The notes: generated by a model not told the origin, from the sequence alone. Shown: positions 5,768-13,556, counted from the first letter of the stretch. The stretch is 14,974 nucleotides of DNA from an uncultured Lachnospiraceae bacterium (GCA_902767195.1 CACXGS010000304.1:1-14974), one strand, 5' to 3'. Numbers and translations: made by a program.

Positions 5768-8237
5768 AAACGCCACCTCCAAGTACTGCAGCTGCAATCA
5801 AAGCTAAGAGAATATAGATAAGGGGTTTTCCTGCCGCCGTCGCTGCGTTTGCAGATTTCCGGGCAAAGGCAAAAGGCGAAAAATGCGCGGTTTCAATCGT
5901 GATCGTCTTCGGGCCTCGCCCGATATCATTCAGGATCTCTACTTTGCCATCGTAATAGTGAAGAACACAGTTGATCTCCGGGCTTGCCTTCTGCATTTTG
6001 ATCTGTACAGGGTTCTCAAGCTCTGTTACTTCGACCGGATCTTCCTCCTCCCGCTGTTTAGATACATTGATCGTGAAGTATTCATCAATCTGGGCTCCGG
6101 CCTTTTCCATCTTCTCTTTTGCTTCTTTATCGATATCATCGTTTTTGATAATTCCGATATTAATATTGTAATTTGTTCCGTCAGCAATTTCTGCTTTTTC
6201 TTCCATTGTCAACGTTTCTTTCACGAAAGCAAGCATATTCTGGATGGTCCGGTCATCCTCAAAGACACTGTTGGTTTTTTCCTCATCGCCGGGAACGAGA
6301 TACTGGTTGTTAATCTGGATATTGAGGGTTCCCGCCTCGTAGGCCGCATGAATAAGCTCCTCATCTTCACCCTTCTTAAGCTTTTCTCTTACCTCATCCG
6401 GACTGAGGTCCAGAACCTGGTAGAGGCCCAGAGCTTCATCATAATTATACTGGTCCGTTTCATCCGGAAGATCATCCGCACCATCAACACCGACAACGTT
6501 CTGCTTCCTGGTCAGGAGAATCTCATCCAGCTTTCCCTGGTCCTTCATCTGCTGGTATTCTTCCGGTGTAACAATGTTCGAAGATTTGGACTCCGCATCA
6601 CCATCGGCCGGATATAACTTCATAACGGAATATTTCTTTGCCTCTTCAACGGAGATTACCTTGTCTTTTTTAACGTTCTTCACATTATTCTTCTTTGGCG
6701 CGAACACAACGGAGATCTTGTGATTCTCACGGATGTTCTTGAAAACATAGGAAGTCGTATTTCCTACATTTTTGCCATCCACATATACTGCCTGGACTTC
6801 GTAGCCATTCTTCGGGCAGATTGTATATATGGCGGTATCGCCCTGTCCGATGGTCATTTCCCCGGATGGGTAGATCGCTCCGCCCTTGTTGGCGACACCG
6901 GAAAGCATCGTATAGGAAGTCGTGCCGAGCTTTTTAAACTGGGCCTTGAAGGAAAGGTCTCTGTCAATTCCCTTTACCGTATATTTTTCTTTTGTTGTTA
7001 CAAGCTGGTTATTCAGGAAGAAGCCACAGAATACATATCCATCTTCCGCCTCTGCAGTAATGGTCACATCCGAATTGTCCTTATAGGTTCCTTCTCCGGT
7101 CACTTTTCCGGTCTTTTTGGGAGTGACCCCTATACGGACAATGTGACTTTTTGTTTTAAAGACACCCCGTATTTTGCGGTCATCTTTCACTTTCAGGCTA
7201 TATTCCCTGTCTTTGCTGAGGAGCTTATCTCCCTCAAACCATCCTTTAAATGCATAGCCGCGTTTTGGTTTAGCAGTCAGATCAGCGTATTGGCCGGCTT
7301 TATACCTGCCGCCGCCGGATACGGTTCCGCAATCCTCGTCTGAAGACCGGACCTTTAATGTATAATAGCTCCGGTCAAACTTCGCGGTAAATGAATGATT
7401 GCGGTGAATATTCCGCACGGTCAGGAAGTCTGAGGACTTGAGCTTCTCGTCCCCCCGATACCATCCTTCAAATTCATAGCCATCATGAGCGTAGGCGATC
7501 AGCTCCGCCTTGGCTCCCTTAGCATAACGACCGGTTCCGCTTACTGTTCCTGCTCTCCTGGGAGCGACCTTCGCCTTGACAAAGAATTCTTTTGCCGGAG
7601 GCGTCTCATCGGAATTCTTCTGAGTCACATTCTCATCCTGACTGGTCTCCTCCGTCTTCTTCGTGCTGTCTTCGCTTTTTTCCGGCTCTTCCGGGGCTGC
7701 CGGTTCCGTAATCTTCACACTGGCATCAACCGTTACCTGGCTGGAAGGTTCCTCAGCATCCTGGAAGGATAATGTACAGGAATAATCGCCCGGCGGCAGA
7801 TCATCCGCTAAGGAGACCTGACAACTCATTTCCTCACCGGGGCCGATATGGTCATCAGAAAGGATATCAAGAAGGAACGCGCATTCCGCATCTGACTGCT
7901 GCCATACCACGTCCACATCCGTGTTTCCTTTATTGGTGACAGAAAACCGGATCGGTTCAGCATTATTGCTGTTCTCTATGCTGCCAAAACTCACGTTGCT
8001 TTTACTTGCCGACAGCTCTCGGATAATCTCCTGTTCCGGTTCCTGTTCTTCAGGATCTGCCTCATTATCTGTATCGTCAGCATTCCCATCTTCTTCTATG
8101 TCCTGCTCCTCTTCATTCGTATCTTCGACATAGGTTTCTTCAGAATACTCGTCGTCTGTCGCAAACACCTGGAAAGGGGTTATGTTGGCTGCGATCAGCA
8201 CAGTACATAATAAAATAGTTACGATTCGTTTTATCAA
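5742..8237 (-). CDS. Membrane-anchored surface protein with InlB-like repeats
   Basis: An 831-residue exported protein. Residues 1-27 are a signal peptide. An extremely acidic low-complexity stretch follows (about 28-70). Residues 72-178 look like an Ig-like domain (VSFGSIENSN..IRFSVTNKGNTDV). After a charged linker come four divergent InlB B-repeat-type modules at about 218-288, 291-361, 366-434 and 441-514, each with G-[TK]-V-[ST]-G-x-G, a GY-x-F-x-G-[WF] core and a closing F-x-A-x-F-type strand. Residues 530-795 form a domain I do not recognise. The C-terminus has one helix (about 804-825) ending in NKRKKG, with no LPXTG, so it is probably membrane-anchored. Such repeats occur in adhesins, but the ligand is unknown. 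The start is TTG at 8237 with GGAGGG nine bases upstream. The gene overlaps the next by 26 bases. Confidence 0.85.
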   Translation of the reverse strand: MIKRIVTILLCTVLIAANITPFQVFATDDEYSEETYVEDTNEEEQDIEEDGNADDTDNEADPEEQEPEQEIIRELSASKSNVSFGSIENSNNAEPIRFSVTNKGNTDVDVVWQQSDAECAFLLDILSDDHIGPGEEMSCQVSLADDLPPGDYSCTLSFQDAEEPSSQVTVDASVKITEPAAPEEPEKSEDSTKKTEETSQDENVTQKNSDETPPAKEFFVKAKVAPRRAGTVSGTGRYAKGAKAELIAYAHDGYEFEGWYRGDEKLKSSDFLTVRNIHRNHSFTAKFDRSYYTLKVRSSDEDCGTVSGGGRYKAGQYADLTAKPKRGYAFKGWFEGDKLLSKDREYSLKVKDDRKIRGVFKTKSHIVRIGVTPKKTGKVTGEGTYKDNSDVTITAEAEDGYVFCGFFLNNQLVTTKEKYTVKGIDRDLSFKAQFKKLGTTSYTMLSGVANKGGAIYPSGEMTIGQGDTAIYTICPKNGYEVQAVYVDGKNVGNTTSYVFKNIRENHKISVVFAPKKNNVKNVKKDKVISVEEAKKYSVMKLYPADGDAESKSSNIVTPEEYQQMKDQGKLDEILLTRKQNVVGVDGADDLPDETDQYNYDEALGLYQVLDLSPDEVREKLKKGEDEELIHAAYEAGTLNIQINNQYLVPGDEEKTNSVFEDDRTIQNMLAFVKETLTMEEKAEIADGTNYNINIGIIKNDDIDKEAKEKMEKAGAQIDEYFTINVSKQREEEDPVEVTELENPVQIKMQKASPEINCVLHYYDGKVEILNDIGRGPKTITIETAHFSPFAFARKSANAATAAGKPLIYILLALIAAAVLGGGVYVNKRKKG

Positions 8238-8275
8238 TTGTTTGTACCCTCCTTTCTTAGCTCTTTGTCTTCTAT

Positions 8276-8284
8276 ATTATACCA
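8276..8284 (-). promoter_or_regulatory. Extended -10 promoter of the surface-protein operon
   Basis: On the minus strand TGGTATAAT (8284-8276) is a perfect extended -10 element, about 39 bases before the TTG start. The -35 region is poor, as allowed for extended -10 promoters. It overlaps a direct repeat, TATACCAT at 8278-8285 and 8288-8295. Confidence 0.6.
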
Positions 8285-8295
8285 TACTATACCAT
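8278..8295. repeat. TATACCAT direct repeat, 10-bp period
   Basis: TATACCAT occurs at 8278-8285 and again at 8288-8295, one helical turn apart, between two divergent promoters. It overlaps the -10 of the leftward promoter and could be an operator. Confidence 0.45.
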
Positions 8296-8350
8296 GAAAA
8301 GGTTTGCTTGGGAAAGACCACCAAAAAAATATTTTTTACCCCTGAAACCG

Positions 8351-8359
8351 TGCTATGAT
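8351..8359 (+). promoter_or_regulatory. Candidate extended -10 promoter of the MATE gene
   Basis: TGCTATGAT (8351-8359) is an extended -10 with one mismatch, 38 bases before the ATG. The -35 region is only a T-run. Confidence 0.45.
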
Positions 8360-8396
8360 AGAACATAAGAATGGATAATGAAAAGGAATCAGCACC

Positions 8397-9803
8397 ATGA
8401 ATCAATATGATTTTGATACTTATCTGCAAAAAGAAAAAGGAACCTGGAAAGAAGAAGCAAGGATTATCCTTCACCTCAGTCTTCCTGCGATACTGGCCCA
8501 GCTGACCTCCATAGCCATGCAGTATATTGACGCGGGAATGGTGGGCAGCCTGGGGGCAAAGGCCACGGCGGCAATCGGACTGGTACTCTCTTCCACCTGG
8601 CTGGTGGGAGAGATATGCATCGGCCTTTCATCCGGTTTTTCCGTACAGGTAGCCCAGTTGACCGGTGCCCGGCAGGAGGCGGAAGCAAGAGATGTTTTCC
8701 GGCAGTCTTTGACGGTTCTGCTCTTCATCGGTCTCGGTATAGCCTTTCTGGGAACCTCCATCAGCAGGGTTTTACCTGTATGGCTTGGAGGCAGCCCGGA
8801 GATTCTGTCGGATGCCGGAACATATTTCTTTATCTACAGCTGCTCGATTCCATTTTCCATGATGAGATATCTCTCTGCAGGTATGATGCAGTGCAGCGGC
8901 GACATGAAAACTCCCGGGATTCTCTCGGGACTGCTTTGTCTGCTTGATGTCATATTCAATATGTTTTTCATTTTTCCCTTCAGAAAGATTACTCTCGGAA
9001 GCCTGTCCTTTATGATGCCTGGTGCGGGACTTGGCGTAAGAGGTGCCGCCATAGGCACCGCATTATCAGAAGTGGTTATCTCGCTGATCATGCTCTACAT
9101 GGTATGTTTCCGAAACAAAAAACTGGCTCTGAGGCAAAAAGGCCGCTGGCAATGGAGAAAAAACACTCTTCTAAATGCCGCCAGAATCGCAGTCCCTCTT
9201 TCTTTCGACCAGTTCTTTCTTTGCAGTGCCTATATCATGGCAACAAAAATCGTGGCGGGCATCGGCACCATTGCCGTCGCTGCCAATTCCCTGGCGATCA
9301 CCGTCGAAAGCCTGGGGTATATGCCGGCCTACGGAATCGGTATAGCAGCCACTACCATCATCGGTCAGACCATCGGCGCAAGGAGAAATGACCTGACCAA
9401 AGGCTTCTCCCGGATGATCATTATTCTGAACATGGGCTTAATGGGTCTGATGGGGATACTGCTGTACATTTTTGCACCCCTGATCTTCTCCATGCTTACC
9501 AGTGATCTGGCCGTAGCGGCTCTGGGGACCGAAGTCCTCCGGATGGAGCTGATCGCGGAACCCTTTTTCGGAGCCTCCATCTGCTGCAGCGGCATATTCC
9601 GCGGAGCCGGAGACACTCTGGTTCCCAGCATCATGAACCTGTGCAGCATGTGGGGTGTGCGTATTATACTGGCCTTCTTCCTGGTTCCTTCTATGGGACT
9701 GCAGGGCTACTGGCTGGCTATGACCATTGAGTTGTTCTTCCGGGGAAGCATTTTCCTGATCCGGCTGGCCCGGGGAAAATGGAACAGGAAAGCTCTTATA
9801 TAA
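8397..9803 (+). CDS. MATE-family multidrug/metabolite efflux transporter
   Basis: A 468-residue polytopic inner-membrane protein with about twelve hydrophobic segments in two homologous halves, the usual size for MATE antiporters, which export cationic drugs or metabolites using a Na+ or H+ gradient. The first half begins LSLPAILAQLTSIAMQYIDAGMVGSLGAKATAAIG, where the P-A-I-x-x-Q pattern and the D-x-x-M/V-VG-x-LG motif after helix 1 are family signatures. The second half repeats this with ARIAVPLSFDQFF and AVAANSLAITVESLGYMP, followed by GQTIGAR. Late in the protein, IFRGAGDTLVPSIMNL is the typical QG-x-GDT-like segment. The start at 8397 has AAGGA nine bases upstream. It appears monocistronic, divergent from the surface-protein operon, and ends at a hairpin. 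The substrate cannot be told from the sequence. Confidence 0.93.
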   Translation: MNQYDFDTYLQKEKGTWKEEARIILHLSLPAILAQLTSIAMQYIDAGMVGSLGAKATAAIGLVLSSTWLVGEICIGLSSGFSVQVAQLTGARQEAEARDVFRQSLTVLLFIGLGIAFLGTSISRVLPVWLGGSPEILSDAGTYFFIYSCSIPFSMMRYLSAGMMQCSGDMKTPGILSGLLCLLDVIFNMFFIFPFRKITLGSLSFMMPGAGLGVRGAAIGTALSEVVISLIMLYMVCFRNKKLALRQKGRWQWRKNTLLNAARIAVPLSFDQFFLCSAYIMATKIVAGIGTIAVAANSLAITVESLGYMPAYGIGIAATTIIGQTIGARRNDLTKGFSRMIIILNMGLMGLMGILLYIFAPLIFSMLTSDLAVAALGTEVLRMELIAEPFFGASICCSGIFRGAGDTLVPSIMNLCSMWGVRIILAFFLVPSMGLQGYWLAMTIELFFRGSIFLIRLARGKWNRKALI

Positions 9804-9817
9804 ATGACATGAAAAAA

Positions 9818-9843
9818 GAGTGCCATCTTTCGTGATGACACTC
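9818..9843. terminator. Bidirectional terminator between MATE and DUF1232-like genes
   Basis: GAGTGCCATC (9818-9827), loop TTTCGT and GATGACACTC (9834-9843) form a 10-bp stem with one mismatch. CTTTCTCTTTTT follows on the plus strand and six T follow on the minus strand, so it can end transcription in both directions. Confidence 0.82.
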
Positions 9844-9853
9844 CTTTCTCTTT

Positions 9854-10000
9854 TTAACCTGTGATACTCATACGCTTTTGGGCCGCGATGCTGAGCAGAA
9901 CTAAAATCAGGTCGTCGATGGGTCCCGGACACGCATCAATCGGCGATACGACATATAAAGCCATAAAAACCAAAACCAGAACTTTTGTTAACCGATTCAT
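9854..10000 (-). CDS. Very short DUF1232 (YkvA-like) membrane protein
   Basis: A 48-residue protein. One hydrophobic stretch (about 5-20) runs into YVVSPIDACPGPIDDLILVLLSI (SPID at 19-22, DD at 29-30), which is the core motif of DUF1232/YkvA-like proteins (Y-x-x-S-P-[IV]-D-[LI]-x-P-D-x-x...D-D-x). The family's function is not known. The usual domain is longer, and here almost nothing lies outside the motif. The start at 10000 has a strong AAAGGAGG six bases upstream. The open frame extends to 10069, but that extension lacks a well-spaced ribosome site. It follows a 70-residue membrane protein on the same strand after an 80-base gap, so the two are probably one operon ending at the 9818-9843 hairpin. 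Confidence 0.7.
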   Translation of the reverse strand: MNRLTKVLVLVFMALYVVSPIDACPGPIDDLILVLLSIAAQKRMSITG

Positions 10001-10080
10001 AGCCAGCCTCCTTTCCACTGACCTGCCCGCCTCAGCCGACCCGAACTCCTTGAAAGCTTTCCTGATCAAACTCCGTTAAG

Positions 10081-10293
10081 TCATGCTTCAGAGAGCAGAG
10101 ACACAATTCCGAAAATGATCAGAGCTGGTAAAGCTATGATGAATAATCCTTTCACAACCAGTCCGATCAGAATCAGGGGGAGAAAGAGTAACGTGAAAAA
10201 AATCTTAGTCAGACCCCAGGCTCCCCGTAGTGCCAAAAGAGCAATTTTTCCAAAAACTGCGAACATACAAATAATAAATAATAGTGTTAACAT
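10081..10293 (-). CDS. Small hydrophobic membrane protein
   Basis: A 70-residue hypothetical protein, almost entirely hydrophobic, with about two membrane segments (roughly 1-18 and 29-66, the second possibly two helices). A short polar stretch LRGAWGLTK lies between them. I do not recognise a family. The start at 10293 follows AAGGGAAGGGATTGAAA; the open frame reaches 10422, but the upstream part is polar and lies across the intergenic regulatory region. It is the first gene of a likely leftward pair with the DUF1232-like protein. The residue composition and clean frame support a real gene, but there is no functional clue. Confidence 0.6.
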   Translation of the reverse strand: MLTLLFIICMFAVFGKIALLALRGAWGLTKIFFTLLFLPLILIGLVVKGLFIIALPALIIFGIVSLLSEA

Positions 10294-10320
10294 TTTCAAT
10301 CCCTTCCCTTTCTTAAAAAA

Positions 10321-10345
10321 GAACATGTTCACTAAAACGGAACAT
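10321..10345. promoter_or_regulatory. GAACATGTTC palindrome with an extra half site
   Basis: A perfect 10-bp palindrome lies at 10321-10330 and a third GAACAT at 10340-10345. They sit in the 186-base divergent spacer, 28 bases before the start of the small membrane protein. It is a possible operator. The spacing does not fit the Gram-positive LexA box (GAAC-4N-GTTC). Confidence 0.35.
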
Positions 10346-10360
10346 CTCTCAAAATAATCT

Positions 10361-10388
10361 TTGATGTCTTGTTTGAGTATAGTATAAT
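10361..10388 (+). promoter_or_regulatory. Promoter for the XRE regulator and BASS transporter
   Basis: TTGATG (10361-10366), a 16-base spacer and a perfect TATAAT (10383-10388) lie about 90 bases before the ATG at 10480. Confidence 0.55.
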
Positions 10389-10479
10389 GATTGTCGAGAC
10401 AGGGATATATACACAACATCACGAATTATGCTGTTTTATTCCGCGGATTTGAAGAAATAGAGTACAAGGAGGGACCAAG

Positions 10480-11031
10480 ATGGGCCGACAGTCCACCAGA
10501 GAAAATAAAAACATATACCAGCAGGCCAGAGAAGAAAAAGGGCTGACCCGGGAGAAGGCGGCAGATCTGATGCCCGGATTCTCCTCCGCCAGGATTGAAA
10601 AGATTGAATACGAGACCCAGGAGCCGACCCCCTACGACATCGTCCAGATGGCAGACTGTTACGGAAGGCCGGATCTGTGCAATTATTACTGCTCTCATAA
10701 ATGTGCCATCGGAGACCGATATGTGCCGGAAATCGAGATTACTGATCTTCCGGGTATCATCCTGGAGACCATCGCCGGTCTGAATGATGTCGAGGCTCTC
10801 ACTAACCGGCTGATCCAGATCGGACGGGACGGCAAAATCACCGATGACGAGATTGAGGACTTCGCTTTAATCAGTTCAAAGCTTGATGCCATTTCCCTGG
10901 CCGTCAGCACCCTGAACCTCTGGGTGGATAAAACCGCCGGCGAGAATAAAATCAATCTGGATCTGCTGAAAGCAGAGAAAGAAAAATACAAGTCAGCCGG
11001 TCAGGGAATCAGGACAGGAAAGAGCAGGTAA
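10480..11031 (+). CDS. XRE-type helix-turn-helix protein with helical C-terminal domain
   Basis: A 183-residue cytosolic protein. Residues about 10-63 form an XRE/Cro-type HTH (IYQQAREEKGLTREKAADL as helices 1-2; SSARIEKIEYETQEPTPYDIVQMADCYG as recognition helix and closing helices). After it comes a short Cys/His segment, CNYYCSHKC (C67, C71, H73, C75), which could bind a metal. The rest (about 88-180) is predicted mostly helical and acidic, of unknown role. The start at 10480 is preceded by AAGGAGGG with a six-base gap. The gene ends five bases before the BASS transporter start, and the latter has only a weak ribosome site, so the two are probably translationally coupled. The regulator may control its own operon; the palindrome and promoter upstream are candidate targets, but this is inference. 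Confidence 0.82.
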   Translation: MGRQSTRENKNIYQQAREEKGLTREKAADLMPGFSSARIEKIEYETQEPTPYDIVQMADCYGRPDLCNYYCSHKCAIGDRYVPEIEITDLPGIILETIAGLNDVEALTNRLIQIGRDGKITDDEIEDFALISSKLDAISLAVSTLNLWVDKTAGENKINLDLLKAEKEKYKSAGQGIRTGKSR

Positions 11032-11036
11032 GACAC

Positions 11037-11966
11037 ATGAATCTATTAACAAATATAAGCAGCTTTTTAGGTAAATACATGGCAGTCATCGTCCTGGCAG
11101 TGGCAGCAATGTCTCTGTTTGCGCCGGGCACTGCCCTTTGGGTGCAGACGGAATGGATTAATTATCTTCTGATGCTTGTCATGTTCGGAATGGGCCTGAC
11201 ACTAAAAATAGAAGATTTCAAATATGTGTTCAGACATCCCCGGTATGTTCTTCTGGGATGTCTCAGCCAGTTTACAATCATGCCGCTGCTGGCCTTCGGC
11301 CTTGGCAGGGCATTTCAACTGGATACTGCTCTGCTGGCGGGTGTGATTCTGGTGGGAACCTGTCCCGGCGGCACAGCGAGCAATGTCATCACCTATCTGT
11401 CCGGTGGCGACGTGCCTCTTTCTGTAGGTATGACCAGTGTAAATACCCTTCTTGCCCCGATTCTGACTCCGGCCATCACCTATTTCTTTCTTCATACAAG
11501 TGTAGATGTCAATGTGTTGTCCATGTTTGTGTCGATTATTCAGGTAGTTATTATTCCGATTATCCTCGGACTGATCATCAATCATTTTTTTAGCAGACAT
11601 ACAGAACCGGCAGTCAGAATCCTGCCAATGATCTCTGTCATTGCCATCTGCCTGATTGTTATGGCAGTAGTGTCCCATAACGCAGAAAAGATCCTGACCA
11701 CCGGAATGGTGATCTATGTTGTAATTATCCTGCATAACCTTCTGGGCTATGCCTGTGGTTTCGGCCTGGGCCGTCTTCTTAAGCTTGATATGTCGAAAAC
11801 AAAAGCCCTCTCCATTGAGATTGGTATGCAGAACTCCGGACTTGCAGCCTCCCTGGCAGGAACCGCTTTCCCCAATCTGGCCATGGCTACTGTTCCGGGG
11901 GCCTTGTTCTCTGTATGGCACAATATCTCCGGAGCGATTCTTGCCAGCATCTATCGACGGAAATAA
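11037..11966 (+). CDS. BASS-family (bile acid:sodium symporter-like) transporter
   Basis: A 309-residue inner-membrane protein with about nine to ten helices, the normal size of bacterial BASS/SBF transporters. VGTCPGGTASNVITYLSGGD (106-125) is the first crossover motif, which shapes the sodium and substrate sites. EIGMQNSGLAASLA (261-274) is the second; both are intact. MFGMGLTLKIEDF (49-61) is the conserved early segment. Members carry bile acids, keto acids, pantoate-like or other organic anions with Na+; the substrate here is unknown, although bile acids are relevant if this is a gut organism. The ATG lies five bases after the stop of the XRE gene, with only AGG/AGGTAA near it, pointing to coupling. 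It converges on the RyR gene with an 18-base gap and no obvious terminator. Confidence 0.9.
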   Translation: MNLLTNISSFLGKYMAVIVLAVAAMSLFAPGTALWVQTEWINYLLMLVMFGMGLTLKIEDFKYVFRHPRYVLLGCLSQFTIMPLLAFGLGRAFQLDTALLAGVILVGTCPGGTASNVITYLSGGDVPLSVGMTSVNTLLAPILTPAITYFFLHTSVDVNVLSMFVSIIQVVIIPIILGLIINHFFSRHTEPAVRILPMISVIAICLIVMAVVSHNAEKILTTGMVIYVVIILHNLLGYACGFGLGRLLKLDMSKTKALSIEIGMQNSGLAASLAGTAFPNLAMATVPGALFSVWHNISGAILASIYRRK

Positions 11967-11984
11967 ATAGGATATCCGGAAAGA

Positions 11985-13556
11985 TCAGCAGGGATTATCT
12001 TCGATTCGCAGGGCCAGCGTCTCATAGAAATATGCATCCTTGCTGTTATCTTTCGCACTAAGCTCACTATAAGGGCGCAGACAGGTATGAAGGCGGCGTG
12101 CTGAATCCTTGACTTTCTTTTTCCCATCAATCACAATATCACCCTGCGGACACTTCCAGTTGTTCAGGAAATGATATCTGGACCAGCGGATATGTTCAAT
12201 CTCCTGCAATTCATCCTTTACGGCCTGATCCAGCCTCTCGTAAGCCGTCTCATTTTGAATACTGTCCATTCCTTTCACGTCGATCCCGTGCTCTTTCAGG
12301 AGGAGATACTTTAAAGAATCATGCATGGCTGCGGCATAATTGGATCCCCTTGTAAAGGCATCGAGACTGTTCCAGCCGCCAATGCTGTCCGGGTCACCCG
12401 GTATATACTGCCCCTCTCTTTTGTTGAAACCCTTTCTGAACTCTTCGGTGGTGACATAGGCAGCCAATTGCGAATAATTCAGGCTGCTGACGTCCTCTTT
12501 CTCACCAAGCATATATGCTGCATGACAGAGCTTTCCGTCCTTGTGAATATCATCCATCAAAAGGACTTCCTGAATGTTATCATCATGCAGGGCTCCTGTC
12601 AGGACACATTTCTTATTATCGACCAGGGCACTGATATTCGTGCTGTCTGTAAACAGGTGAATTTCGGCATCATAGCCTGCATCACACATTGAGTTGGCAA
12701 TACTGACATTATCCCAGGTGCTTTTGCATAAAATGATCCGGTCAGCCTCTGACAGAAGGGAAGTACTACGGTACCATTTTTCATGGATAAACTCTATGGT
12801 ATCAGAACCATATTGATTCAGAATGCTGTCAAGATCAGGATGCATCGCCTGGAATTTTTCATGGTCACCAAAGACCAGGTATCGGAAATGCCCTTCCCGG
12901 TCGTAGATGTTCGTCAAAAGCCCCCAGTAAAGCACCGCTTCCGCTAACTGCCCCTCCCCGATAATGGCGATGGTCTCCCTGCCTGTACAGAAATGCTCTC
13001 TCCAGTAGGAAATGGCCTTGACTTCCGAAGTATTTATAAGAAATACATTGTTTTGTTCCAGGCTGATATGGCTTCCCATCTCCAGGCACAGATGAACCTC
13101 ATCCGCCTTTTGAAGCTGACTGGAATGGGCCTGGAAAAAATCCAGTGTCGCGTCATCAGATTCAAACATGATGACCTGCTTCGGGGCTTTAAAAGACAGA
13201 CGATTGTCAGAGCGGATTCCTTTTTTCCCCAAACTGGCTAGTAACTGCTCCATATAGACGCCTTCTCCGTGAACAGCAACGGCATCATCCCTTCTCACTC
13301 TTTTCCATATCATACTGTTTTCAACGACCGTAATCAAAGCCGTATACACTAACCCAAAGAGAAAAATAATGCCGATCCAACGGGCGATTTCCAACAGGAT
13401 ATTATGTTTGGGCAGGGGATCAAGATACACTTTGACGAGCTTCAGACTTGACAGCAGCGCTGTGTAATAGTCATATCCCTCCCCGTATATGTATCCGATC
13501 AATCCAAAAATTACAACTGCGGCCGGCGCGATAACAATCCACTGTCTTTTTTTCAC
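11985..13556 (-). CDS. Two-helix membrane protein with Rossmann-like regions and C-terminal RyR domain
   Basis: A 523-residue protein. Two N-terminal membrane helices (about 6-24 and 55-80) flank a loop, ALLSSLKLVKVYLDPLP, placed like a channel pore loop but with no TVGYG-type filter. A degenerate first Rossmann-like region starts near 90 (AVAVHGEGVYMEQLLASLG). A clearer one starts near 196 (IAIIGEGQLAEAVLYWGLL, G-x-G-x-x-A) and includes strands ending VFGD and IILC. The C-terminus (about 448-516) holds EIEHIRW, NNW, then KDSARRLHTCLRPYSELSAKDNSKD, matching the ryanodine-receptor (RyR) repeat pattern. The order TM-TM-TrkA_N-like-RyR is known in bacterial proteins of unclear function, some discussed in conflict or nucleotide-signalling contexts. 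The start is GTG at 13556 with GGCGGTG upstream. It is monocistronic. Confidence 0.78.
   Translation of the reverse strand: MKKRQWIVIAPAAVVIFGLIGYIYGEGYDYYTALLSSLKLVKVYLDPLPKHNILLEIARWIGIIFLFGLVYTALITVVENSMIWKRVRRDDAVAVHGEGVYMEQLLASLGKKGIRSDNRLSFKAPKQVIMFESDDATLDFFQAHSSQLQKADEVHLCLEMGSHISLEQNNVFLINTSEVKAISYWREHFCTGRETIAIIGEGQLAEAVLYWGLLTNIYDREGHFRYLVFGDHEKFQAMHPDLDSILNQYGSDTIEFIHEKWYRSTSLLSEADRIILCKSTWDNVSIANSMCDAGYDAEIHLFTDSTNISALVDNKKCVLTGALHDDNIQEVLLMDDIHKDGKLCHAAYMLGEKEDVSSLNYSQLAAYVTTEEFRKGFNKREGQYIPGDPDSIGGWNSLDAFTRGSNYAAAMHDSLKYLLLKEHGIDVKGMDSIQNETAYERLDQAVKDELQEIEHIRWSRYHFLNNWKCPQGDIVIDGKKKVKDSARRLHTCLRPYSELSAKDNSKDAYFYETLALRIEDNPC

Noticed and set aside
5742..5830. Sortase (LPXTG) anchor on the surface protein
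   Set aside because: The C-terminal helix and NKRKKG tail are present, but no LPXTG-like motif precedes the helix.
5883..6617. 244-codon plus-strand open frame inside the surface-protein gene
   Set aside because: It is opposite to a clear signal-peptide and repeat protein; its composition is a by-product of the acidic codons on the other strand.
9438..9932. 164-codon minus-strand frame across the MATE end and terminator
   Set aside because: It crosses a strong terminator hairpin and overlaps both the MATE and DUF1232-like genes, with no family character.
10321..10330. LexA/SOS box
   Set aside because: GAACATGTTC has two bases between GAAC and GTTC; the Gram-positive box needs four.
11202..11921. 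239-codon minus-strand open frame across the BASS transporter
   Set aside because: It is rich in H, Q, N and D from antisense of hydrophobic codons; the plus strand has intact BASS motifs.
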